Program-made: the position numbers and the translations under genes
Assembly: GCA_000436535.1 (NCBI GenBank)
Contig: FR886335.1
Span: 16,364-47,427, forward strand
Direction: 5' to 3'
DNA: 31,064 bases
Origin: Eubacterium sp. CAG:252
GTDB lineage: Bacteria; Bacillota; Clostridia; Lachnospirales; Lachnospiraceae
Notes under the pieces: model-generated
What the model was told of the DNA's origin: nothing
Databases searched by the model: none
Seen by the model: only the letters and a program-made list of their open reading frames with translations
Shown: positions 7,771 to 16,300 of the stretch, piece by piece
Layout: each line of letters begins with the position of its first letter
Numbering within the stretch: position 1 is the stretch's first letter

Positions 7771-8385
7771 ATGAATGAACAGAATACATATTCTGATGAT
7801 GAGAATGTTCTAAAAGAAGATGATTTAAAGAATGTAGAAGGCATTCAAAGCAGTATCTCAGAAATGAATGAACTAGGCAGCAACGAATCAGAAGGCAATG
7901 AACTTCTTATGCACTCTGCCAATATGTATGAAAACAGCGAAGATAAGTACAAAGATAATCTTTCCTCTGCCATAACATTTTTCGTATGTGGTGCAGCCGG
8001 AATAATCATACTTATATTAAACGACTTAGGTATACTTAAGTTCGTTGTTAAAGGAAGCTCTAACTTCATACTTATTAATATTGTACTCGGACTTCTATTT
8101 GTAGGTTTCATAGCTATCGGTTTCTGGTCTTTGAAGTACTCTAAGAACATCAAGAATAAAGCTGCTATCGAAAACAAAGACACTGATACAATATTAGCAT
8201 GGTTAAATGAAAATGTAAGCAGGGATGATATTGAAAGTTCTTACAATAATGATATAGCTGAAGAAATGAAGTACTTTAACAGAAGTGATTACATAAAGTC
8301 AGCTATTTTAAAGCAGTTCCCGGAAACTGAGGATAATCTTGCTGATACAGTGGCGGATAAGTATATCGATACATTGTTTGAATAG
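7771..8385 (+). CDS. small membrane protein of unknown function
   Basis: A 204-residue protein. Residues 1-65 are acidic and Asn/Ser/Glu-rich with no obvious domain. Two hydrophobic helices follow, about residues 68-87 and 99-121, joined by a short loop, and then a charged helical cytoplasmic tail of about 80 residues ending in DTLFE. No signal peptide, enzyme motif or metal site is visible. A good ribosome-binding site (AAGGAGG, 7756-7762) precedes the ATG. The gene is divergent from thiN and convergent with nfnB and seems to stand alone. I do not recognise a named family; the two-helix layout with a helical tail resembles small Lachnospiraceae membrane proteins that have no assigned role. 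Confidence 0.75.
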   Translation: MNEQNTYSDDENVLKEDDLKNVEGIQSSISEMNELGSNESEGNELLMHSANMYENSEDKYKDNLSSAITFFVCGAAGIIILILNDLGILKFVVKGSSNFILINIVLGLLFVGFIAIGFWSLKYSKNIKNKAAIENKDTDTILAWLNENVSRDDIESSYNNDIAEEMKYFNRSDYIKSAILKQFPETEDNLADTVADKYIDTLFE

Positions 8386-8398
8386 ATGACAAACGGAC

Positions 8399-8522
8399 GC
8401 AATAAGGCTTGAGAGTCGTTTCAGGAATAATACTTCAGTCACCAGAAAGTTGATTGGATATTTCTAAAACTTTCAAGTGTTCCTTTCGTATTGTTCCCCA
8501 AACAACTCTCAAGCCTTATTGC
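8399..8522. repeat. Long imperfect hairpin element (~124 bp), MITE-like or structured RNA
   Basis: Bases 8399-8416 (GCAATAAGGCTTGAGAGT) are the exact reverse complement of 8505-8522. Inside, 8418-8421 pairs with 8500-8503, GGAATAATAC (8424-8433) pairs with GTATTGTTCC (8488-8497) with one wobble, and GAAAGTT (8445-8451) pairs with AACTTTC (8468-8474). The whole unit can fold into one rod. It contains no gene and lies just after the stop of the small membrane protein gene. It lacks a U-tract on either side and is far longer than a terminator. I see no clear target-site duplication and no second copy in the window. Confidence 0.7.
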
Positions 8523-8619
8523 TGTCTTTCATAGTATTAAGTACCTTTAAAAATATCAGTTTCCAAAACCTCTCATTAAATAAAATTCAGAATAGTTTTA
8601 TCTCATCATCCATCTTATA

Positions 8620-8679
8620 ACAAAAAATAATTAAAACAGGTTCTAAACTCTACTTATCTGAGTAGCATTCAGAACCTGT
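8620..8679 (-). terminator. Rho-independent terminator downstream of nfnAB
   Basis: ACAGGTTCT (8636-8644) pairs with AGAACCTGT (8671-8679), and CTACT (8650-8654) pairs with AGTAG (8661-8665) inside it. On the minus strand the stem is followed by TTTTAATTATTTTTTG, a good U-rich tail. It lies about 70 bases past the nfnB stop. Confidence 0.85.
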
Positions 8680-8747
8680 CTAAATCATATTTCATATCAA
8701 AACTATATCAGAACTGTTGATATAATCCTTGAATATTCCTTAATATA

Positions 8748-10133
8748 TTACTTACTTGAAAGATACTCATCAATACCCTTAGCAGCAGCCTTACCAGCTC
8801 CCATAGCAAGGATAACTGTTGCAGCACCTGTAACAGCATCTCCACCTGCATATACAGCTTCCTTAGATGTCTGTCCATTTTCTTCTTCTGCAACGATACA
8901 CTTTCTCTTATTTATCTCAAGACCCTTAGTTGTTGATGAGATAAGTGGGTTAGGTGATGTACCAAGTGACATAATAACTGCATCAAGGTCCATAACGAAC
9001 TCCGAACCTGGTATCTCAACTGGCTTTCTTCTTCCAGAAGCATCTGGTTCGCCAAGTTCCATCTTTACACACTTAATGCCTGTAACATTACCCTTCTCAT
9101 CTGTAAGAACTTCTGTAGGGTTAGTAAGAAGGTCAAATATGATACCCTCTTCCTTAGCGTGATGTACTTCTTCAGCTCTTGCTGGAAGCTCTTCCTCACT
9201 TCTTCTGTATACAATATGTACCTCTGCACCAAGTCTTAAAGCTGTTCTTGCTGCATCCATAGCAACGTTACCGCCACCAACTACAGCAACTTTCTTAAAC
9301 TTAGCAATAGGTGTGTCATAATCTTCCCTGAATGCCTTCATAAGGTTACTTCTTGTAAGGTACTCATTAGCTGAGAATACTTCGTTAGCATTTTCACCAG
9401 GGATACCCATAAATCTAGGAAGACCTGCACCTGAACCGATAAATACTGCATCAAATCCCTCTTCGTTAAGAAGCTGGTCAATAGTCATAGACTTACCAAT
9501 AACTACGTTTGTTTCAATCTTAACGCCAAGCTTTTTAACATTTTCTACTTCTGATGCAACAACTGTCTTCTTAGGAAGACGGAATTCTGGAATACCATAT
9601 ACTAATACTCCGCCTGGTTCATGAAGTGCTTCAAATATAGTAACTTCATAACCCATCTTTGCAAGGTCACCTGCACATGTAAGTCCTGAAGGACCTGAAC
9701 CTATAACAGCTACCTTCTTGCCCTTCTTTTCTGTTGGCATCTCTGGTGCTACATTGTTCTCTCTTGCCCAGTCAGCTACAAATCTTTCAAGCTTACCGAT
9801 AGATACGGCTTCGCCCTTAATACCTCTTATACACTGACCCTCGCACTGTGTTTCCTGTGGACATACACGGCCACATACTGCTGGAAGTGCTGAAGACTTT
9901 CCAATAACCTTATATGCTTCTTCAAAATTGCCTTCTTTTACATTGTGAATGAATTCAGGAATATTGATTGATACTGGACATCCCTGAACGCATCTTGCAT
10001 TCTTACAATTAAGACAACGTGTTGCTTCTTCCTGTGCCTCTTCTGCATTATAACCAAGGCAAACTTCATCAAAATTCTTGTTTCTTACATCTGGAGCCTG
10101 TTCCCTTACAGGAACTTTCTTCATAACATCCAT
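8748..10133 (-). CDS. nfnB: NADH-dependent ferredoxin:NADP+ oxidoreductase, large subunit (NfnB; GltD-like)
   Basis: A 461-residue flavoprotein of the GltD family. The N-terminal domain carries eight cysteines for two [4Fe-4S] clusters: Cys40, 43, 48, 52 and Cys87, 91, 97, 101. An FAD site is VAVIGSGPSGLTCAG (141-155) and the NADPH site is VAVVGGGNVAMDAARTA (282-298). The family's C-terminal FAD-contact segment AVYAGGDAVTGAATVILAMGAG is near the end. Small subunits of glutamate synthase look alike, but no gltB large subunit is present. The partner gene 42 bases upstream is an NfnA-like reductase. Together they fit the electron-bifurcating NfnAB transhydrogenase, which couples NADH and reduced ferredoxin to NADP+ reduction. 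Automatic annotation as 'glutamate synthase small subunit' would be misleading here. Confidence 0.88.
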   Translation of the reverse strand: MDVMKKVPVREQAPDVRNKNFDEVCLGYNAEEAQEEATRCLNCKNARCVQGCPVSINIPEFIHNVKEGNFEEAYKVIGKSSALPAVCGRVCPQETQCEGQCIRGIKGEAVSIGKLERFVADWARENNVAPEMPTEKKGKKVAVIGSGPSGLTCAGDLAKMGYEVTIFEALHEPGGVLVYGIPEFRLPKKTVVASEVENVKKLGVKIETNVVIGKSMTIDQLLNEEGFDAVFIGSGAGLPRFMGIPGENANEVFSANEYLTRSNLMKAFREDYDTPIAKFKKVAVVGGGNVAMDAARTALRLGAEVHIVYRRSEEELPARAEEVHHAKEEGIIFDLLTNPTEVLTDEKGNVTGIKCVKMELGEPDASGRRKPVEIPGSEFVMDLDAVIMSLGTSPNPLISSTTKGLEINKRKCIVAEEENGQTSKEAVYAGGDAVTGAATVILAMGAGKAAAKGIDEYLSSK

Positions 10134-10175
10134 TATATATACCTCTTTTCCATCGATTAATTGTCACAGTAAGAT

Positions 10176-11054
10176 TTAATTGCAGTTGCCACATCCACCG
10201 TGGTGAGTGTCGCCTTCAAGTGCAGCAAGCATAGCTCTGCCCTCTTCTGTCTTGTATGTCTGCTGACGCTTCATAGCCTGGTCAAAATCTACAAGATGAC
10301 CATCGAACTCTGGTCCGTCAACGCAGGCGAACTTAATCTCATCACCAACCTGAAGTCTGCATGCTCCACACATTCCTGTTCCATCAACCATAATAGGATT
10401 CATACTAACTACTGTAGGAATACCTAATTCCTTTGTTAAAAGACAGACGAACTTCATCATAATCAATGGTCCGATTGCTATACACTTATCATACTTCTTA
10501 CCCTGTGCATAAAGGTCCTTAAGTACATCTGTACCCATACCTTTTCTTACATAACTTCCATCATCAGTTGTTATGTAAAGATTACCAGCTACTGCCTTCA
10601 TCTCATCCTCAAGAAGGATAAGGTCCTTATTCTTTGCACCAACGATAACATCCACATCAACCCCATGCTCGTGAAGCCACTTAACCTGTGGATATACAGG
10701 AGCTGTACCAACACCACCTGCTATGAATACTATTTTCTGCTTCTTTAATTCTTCGATATCTTCATGAATTAATTCTGAAGGGCATCCTAAAGGTCCTACA
10801 AAATCACTAAATGCATCCCCAGCCTCAAGATGTGACATCTTTTCTGTTGATGCTCCGACAATCTGGAATACAATAGTAATTGTTCCAGCCTTTCTGTCAT
10901 AATCACAGATTGTAAGAGGAATTCTTTCACCCTTTTCATCCATTTTTACAATAATGAACTGGCCAGGTTCACAGTGTTTAGCAACTCTAGGTGCTTCAAC
11001 ATCCATAAGAAAAATCTTTTCTGCTAATTTTTCAGCCTTAAGAATCTTGTACAT
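10176..11054 (-). CDS. nfnA: NADH-dependent ferredoxin:NADP+ oxidoreductase, small subunit (NfnA)
   Basis: A 292-residue ferredoxin-NADP reductase-type protein. The FAD-binding beta barrel includes RIPLTICDYD (44-53), and the nucleotide-binding half begins FIAGGVGTAPVYPQVKWL (110-127). The C-terminal cluster region, VDGTGMCGACRLQVGDEIKFACVDGP, has Cys229, Cys232 and Cys244 plus Asp224, consistent with the unusual [2Fe-2S] site of NfnA and PyrK-like proteins. The extreme C-terminus HHGGCGNCN adds two further cysteines of unknown use. The gene precedes nfnB in the same direction and comes 57 bases after the stop of the upstream membrane protein gene. PyrK and sulfide dehydrogenase alpha are relatives; pairing with NfnB and absence of pyrD favour NfnA. 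Confidence 0.87.
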   Translation of the reverse strand: MYKILKAEKLAEKIFLMDVEAPRVAKHCEPGQFIIVKMDEKGERIPLTICDYDRKAGTITIVFQIVGASTEKMSHLEAGDAFSDFVGPLGCPSELIHEDIEELKKQKIVFIAGGVGTAPVYPQVKWLHEHGVDVDVIVGAKNKDLILLEDEMKAVAGNLYITTDDGSYVRKGMGTDVLKDLYAQGKKYDKCIAIGPLIMMKFVCLLTKELGIPTVVSMNPIMVDGTGMCGACRLQVGDEIKFACVDGPEFDGHLVDFDQAMKRQQTYKTEEGRAMLAALEGDTHHGGCGNCN

Positions 11055-11111
11055 TATAATACCCCTTTCAGTGTTATATTATCTGAAGTGCTAATCACAC
11101 ATCAAAACTTA

Positions 11112-12821
11112 TTAATATTCGCTCGCACTATATGAGCCATCTTCTTTTGTAACCTTATAACAGGTTCCATCCTTAATACCTATACCGTAGTATCCTTTTG
11201 TTGTCGTCTTGGAATTCTCTGTGACATCAAATCTTACAATATACATTTCAACTGAGTCGACTGTCGTTTTAGGCTGGTATACGAACGTTACTTCATTACC
11301 CTCCTTAGTTGTGCTGCCATCTGACTTAAGCACGCCATCCGTTATAAGTTTTTCCTTTAATATGTCAAGGCATTCATTATATGAAAATGTTTTCGCCTTA
11401 TTAACTACATAATTACGCTTAACCACTGTACTTGTCTGGTTATGCGCATCAACTATAATAACTGATATAACATTATTACCCGTAGGAATATCAAACGGTT
11501 CTGTATACATCTCTGAATTAACAGTTGGTGTAGAACCATCAAGTGTATAATAAGCATTGCTTCCAGCTGGAATATTGCTTACCGTAACCTGCTGTCCCTG
11601 TGAATAAGTTCCAGACTCCGGACTTACAGAAGGTGCTGACGGCTTCTTATAATCAACTGTATACACAAGTTCAACAATATTACTATATACCCCTATTGAG
11701 TTCACTGCAACTGCTTTTACAGTCGTAGTTCCTTTCTTTATATCAATAGCACTTCCACTATAGGCTGTACTCTTGCTTGTAGGCTCTGACTTATCAAGTG
11801 TATAATATACTGTCGAAGATGAACTCTCCGCAAACTGAAGCTTCTGCTCATCATCATAAGTACCAGCCTCAACTGAAGGCTTTGGTTCCTCTACAATATA
11901 ATCAGACAGATACTTATAGCCATCCTTATCTTTATACGACTTAATAAGTTCTGTAAGTGATGTTCCATCTTTCTTTTTCTCATATATAGCAGCAAGAACT
12001 TTTATTGCATTCTCATTGTTCTCATCAAATGAAAGAATATCCTTAAGTACTTCTATCTGCATATCGGTGTTATCTTTTTCCTTATAGCACTCATACAATG
12101 TGTACTTAAGTTCGGCATTTTTCTTGCCTTCATTAAGCTTTGAAGCTTTGGAAAGATACTTTATAGCTGTATCATATTCATTATTTTTGTAACTTTCCAT
12201 TCCTTTATCATAATTATACTTATATGATTCTTTATTTTTATTATGATTAATAACACCAGCTGTAACTCCAGCAATCGCCAGTATTACTGCCACAATACAT
12301 GATATTGTTATTATAAGTCTCTTTTTGGAAGCATCCATACCTTTACCTGTATCAGCCTTTTCTTTCATCTCTGCAGCAGGTCTTCTGTTGCCATCCTCAC
12401 TTTTAACCGCTGACTTTACTGTAGCAGGTTTTACTGTATTTTTTCTTACAGCATTATCAACATCGTAAACATTTCTTACTTCTTTGTTTCTGTTATCATC
12501 TGAATATATATCTGTATTTGTATCTTCTATCGGATTATGCGGCTCACGTCTTACACTGGCTCTGACTTCATCAGAATTATATATGCCTGTCTTTTGCATA
12601 TCTTTTTCTGTCTTTGTTATCATATCCGGCGTAACTTTAGGTATAACTTTAGTCTTTCCCATATCGGCATCCCCTGTAGCTGTTGTGCCAGCAGCACCTT
12701 CAGAGGATATCTCTTTCTGGTTATCGACAAATGCTTTAGCTACACTGGTTTCCTCTTCAACAAGCCTTTCCAGTGATTTAACTAATTCATCATCCAATTC
12801 TTCTTTATCATCCATACCCAT
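11112..12821 (-). CDS. single-pass membrane protein with TPR-like region and two chitobiase-like beta repeats
   Basis: A 569-residue protein. Residues 1-167 are a polar, probably cytoplasmic, low-complexity region, and residues 168-190 are a single membrane helix with no signal cleavage site. Residues about 200-290 are helical with TPR-like spacing (KYNYDKGMESYKNNEYDTAIKYL). Two Fn3-associated/CHB_HEX_C_1-type repeats follow at about 314-388 and 395-472, each with YYTLD-x-S-x-PT and a KAVAV or ISVIIVDA strand. The C-terminal domain (478-569) ends in GYYGIGIKDGTCYKVTKED and is not recognised. The outside portion may bind cell-wall or host glycans, or act as a sensor; this is inference. The start could be Met1 or Met3, both behind AAAGGATGG. 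It may be co-transcribed with nfnAB downstream. Confidence 0.8.
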   Translation of the reverse strand: MGMDDKEELDDELVKSLERLVEEETSVAKAFVDNQKEISSEGAAGTTATGDADMGKTKVIPKVTPDMITKTEKDMQKTGIYNSDEVRASVRREPHNPIEDTNTDIYSDDNRNKEVRNVYDVDNAVRKNTVKPATVKSAVKSEDGNRRPAAEMKEKADTGKGMDASKKRLIITISCIVAVILAIAGVTAGVINHNKNKESYKYNYDKGMESYKNNEYDTAIKYLSKASKLNEGKKNAELKYTLYECYKEKDNTDMQIEVLKDILSFDENNENAIKVLAAIYEKKKDGTSLTELIKSYKDKDGYKYLSDYIVEEPKPSVEAGTYDDEQKLQFAESSSSTVYYTLDKSEPTSKSTAYSGSAIDIKKGTTTVKAVAVNSIGVYSNIVELVYTVDYKKPSAPSVSPESGTYSQGQQVTVSNIPAGSNAYYTLDGSTPTVNSEMYTEPFDIPTGNNVISVIIVDAHNQTSTVVKRNYVVNKAKTFSYNECLDILKEKLITDGVLKSDGSTTKEGNEVTFVYQPKTTVDSVEMYIVRFDVTENSKTTTKGYYGIGIKDGTCYKVTKEDGSYSASEY

Positions 12822-13053
12822 ATAGACATTCCCATCCTTTATATTTTAACGTATAAATTCTAACATATTGATATTCAATAATCAATAAATTAACAAACCA
12901 AAGTTTTAAACTTTTCCATCTGTCTTTCTCTTTATTCTCTATTATTTTATTGTTTTTATTATTCTTTCATAAAATATACATACTTTGCACACAAATATTG
13001 CCTATACTAATAATCAGATAGTAAGTTAATTCTTTCTATCTCCCCCTCATATT

Positions 13054-13109
13054 AAAATAAAAAGAACAGCAGTCTTCCTTGATGGTCGGCTGCTGTTTCT
13101 TTTTATTTT
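13054..13109. terminator. Strong bidirectional hairpin terminator
   Basis: AACAGCAG (13065-13072) pairs with CTGCTGTT (13090-13097). The stem extends through AAAATAAAAAG (13054-13064) and CTTTTTATTTT (13099-13109) with one bulged T at 13098. The A-run and T-run on opposite sides allow termination in both directions. It backs up the nearer terminator for the Big_2 gene. Confidence 0.85.
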
Positions 13110-13245
13110 GAGCAATCAATTGCTAATACTACTGACTAAATCAAAGTAAATAAGTCTCTTTATTCAGACTGTAAACCATAAATCAGGCAAACAAAAAGCC
13201 ATTTCCCATCCCCCCGAAAAGAAACCCAAAAACCGTCATGGCTTT

Positions 13246-13294
13246 AAATCAAAAATACAGTGTCTTAATGATTAATTCAACCATTAAAACACTG
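13246..13294 (-). terminator. Rho-independent terminator of the Big_2 protein gene
   Basis: CAGTGTCTTAATG (13258-13270) pairs with CATTAAAACACTG (13282-13294) with one mismatch. On the minus strand the stem is followed by TATTTTTGATTT. It lies about 90 bases past the stop codon at 13381. Confidence 0.75.
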
Positions 13295-13380
13295 CATTTT
13301 CTTTAATGCAACTATGATACCTCACCCACCTATGAGCAAGCTCATATGGTTTTAGACCTTTTGACCATGGTATCATTATA

Positions 13381-16300
13381 TTATCTTATATTAGTTACCC
13401 TTACAACACAGCTTAATGTCTTGTTATTAACTACCGCTGTAACTGTCGATGTACCAGCTCTTCTACCTATAACCTCACCCGAAGAAGAAACCGTACATAC
13501 TCTTGGATTACTGCTTCGCCATGTAATCGAATCTGTAGCACCTATAACATCCAGAGTATATCTGTCATACTGCTCAAGTGTTATGTTTGACCTGCTCATA
13601 GCAAGTGAATGTACTGTACAGCTGGCTTCAACACTGCTGTTATTACTTATTACAAATACATCTGCTGTACCAGGACCAACTGTTGTTATAACACCATTCT
13701 GATCAACCTGTACAATACCTGTATCTGTTGAATACCACTCATAAGAGTCTGTATTATTAACAGGTCTTACAATAACTGATAACTGTCTTGCTCTTCCAGT
13801 CAGCATATATATTTCCTTAGAATTAATTCTAAGTGATGATATATTGATAACTGGTGTTACATATACCCAGCAGGTACCTGTTATATTATTGCCATCCTTA
13901 GATGTAGCTGTTACCTTACACTTACCTGTGCTGAGTGCGAATATTTCGCCTGACTCATCTACTGTTGCTATTGCCTCATTAGATGAAGTCCATGTTACAT
14001 CCTTGACTGTCGCATCATCCGGTGTAATAACTGCTGTAACCTTAGCTGAATCTCCTACCAGGAGTCTTACAGTATCTGGTTCAATATCAATTCTTGTTAC
14101 AGGATCAACAACCCTGATTATACATGAAGCACTTACACCGCTTCCGTCCGCCGCTGTTGCTGTAATAACTGCATTACCTACCGAGTCGGCACTTATATTA
14201 CCCTGCTGGTCAACATAACATATATCATTGTTAGAAGATGACCATATAATATTCTTATTAGTAGCTGTATCTGTTCCAACCGTTGCTATAAGAGTTCCTG
14301 TAGCACCTACGTTCATAAACTTATCTGTTTCGCTAAGCTCGATAGATGATACATATTCCTTGACCACTATTGTACAAGCTGCCGTCAGCTTATTAACTTC
14401 TGTTGTTACCTCAATAACACACGAACCACCCTTTAATGCTGTAACAACACCGTTCTCATCTACTGTTGCTACTGTTGGGTCACTTGAGAGGTATGTTACA
14501 TTCTTATTCTCTGCATCATATGGTTCAATGACAGGAATAATTGCATACTTGGCACCTACCCATAATTCCTGATAATCAGAATTAAGTGTGATGCCTGTTA
14601 CCGGCTGTGTAACCGTAACAACACAGTAAGCAGTAAGACCTGTATCTACATTAGTTGCTATGATAGAAGTTGTACCCGCACCAACTGCTGTAACCTTACC
14701 ATCGCTTTCTACTGTACATACGCTTTCGTCCCTGCTTTCCCATGAAATTATCTTATTATCAGCATTCTCAGGAAGACAAGTTGCACTGAGCCAGAATATC
14801 TGTCCCTGCCTTACCGTTATGTCTGTTGTACTAAGAATAATCTGCGTTACAGGCTGCCTTACATATATATTACACATCGCTGTGTAATTACCATCAAGTG
14901 ACTTACAAAGAATTGTACAGCTGCCTGTTCCAACCGCCTCAACAAGACCATTAGAATCGACTATACATACATTAGTGTTAGAAGACTCCCATACAACTGT
15001 TCTGTTAGAAGCTGTTACTGGCAGTACTTCTGCTGTAATTCTTAACTTGCCGCCTATTGACATAATTTCATCTGTGTAATCCAGCTTGATAGTTTCAACT
15101 GGTATACTTATGATAAAGTTACATGTTGCAATATATGCATTATCTGTTGTCTTACATACGATTGTACAATATCCCGGTTTTACATACTTTACAAGACCGT
15201 TCTCATCTACTGTTGCTACTGATGGGTCAGAAGATGTCCATGTTACATTTCTGTTTACACCTTCACCCTCTGGAAGTACTGTTGCCACTAACTGGAACTG
15301 TCCTACTGCCATAGACGACTCAACAGTTGTTTCATTAAGCTTAATACCTGATACAGGCTCTCTTACATATACATCACAGGTTGCGACCTTAAGTCCATCC
15401 TCTGTAATAACTGTAATAGTTGTTGAGCCACCTGAAACACCAGTAATTGTAGCTGTATAGCTGTCACCCTCAACAGTTGCTACTGCTGTATTAGATGATG
15501 ACCATAAAACTTTATTGTTAGTTGGTGCCGATGGATTAAATATAAGCTGTACAGTTTCTGTATCACCCCTGTCAACCTGTATAGATGAAGGATTAATACT
15601 TATATCTCCTACTGGTGTTGTAACATATACAACACATGTTGCTTTCTTTATAACACCATTGATATTCTGTGTAACATTGATATGTGCCACACCAGGTGAA
15701 ACACCCTTTACAGTGAACGACTTACCATCATCTGACTGTGTTACTTCTATTAAAGTTTCTGTAGGGACAACACCTGCAGCATTAGCCTGGTTCACAATCG
15801 TAAACGCTATATCTTCCTTATTAGGTGAATTCGTAACAAGTGCCTCGAGTGTCTGTGTATCTCCTACGTTAACACTCATGGAAGTAAGGCTTAATCCAAA
15901 TCCATCAATAACTGTAATTTCATATGCCAACTGGTTATTCTGCTTATAAACTGTTGAAAGTGCATCATCAACTCTTGTTGCATATATAGTAGCCTTACCA
16001 GCACCTATAGCTGTAACAAGACCTGTTGTTGGGTCGACCTGAACTACACTGTTATCGGATGTTGACCAAGTTATCTCTGTTGGTTTAGCAGATGTCTTAA
16101 GCTGGAGAGTATCTCCAACATTCATATTGCTTACATTATTACCAAGCTTCTTAAATGGTACAACTACATTAACTTCATCTCTTGTTGACCATCCAAGATT
16201 ACCTTCAATATCTATACTTGCGACACCCGCTGTAGCCTTAGCCACACCGGCATGTACACCTTTTACACTGCCATCCTTGTATGTAAATATATCCTTATCG

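Larger units (their letters stand above)
8386..8747. other. Convergent intergenic region without genes
   Basis: The space between two convergent genes holds the long hairpin element at 8399-8522 and the nfnB terminator at 8620-8679. The remaining AT-rich bases show no open reading frame with a ribosome-binding site. Confidence 0.7.
12822..13380. other. Intergenic region with two terminators and a small dyad element
   Basis: No credible gene is present. It holds the terminator at 13054-13109, the terminator at 13246-13294, and a 63-base element at 13314-13376 bounded by ATGATACC and GGTATCAT with an inner hairpin TATGAG-CAAG-CTCATA (13331-13346). Bases 12840-13020 are AT-rich and probably contain the promoter of the 569-residue protein gene; I cannot pick one with confidence. 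Confidence 0.6.

Noticed and set aside
8748..10133. Glutamate synthase small subunit (gltD)
   Set aside because: No gltB large subunit is adjacent and the partner gene is NfnA-like, so NfnB is the better call.
13314..13376. Relation of the ATGATACC-bounded dyad to the folded element at 28028-28243 through the shared GGTCAAAAGGT word
   Set aside because: Only 11 bases are shared and the internal stems differ, so a common origin cannot be claimed without more copies.
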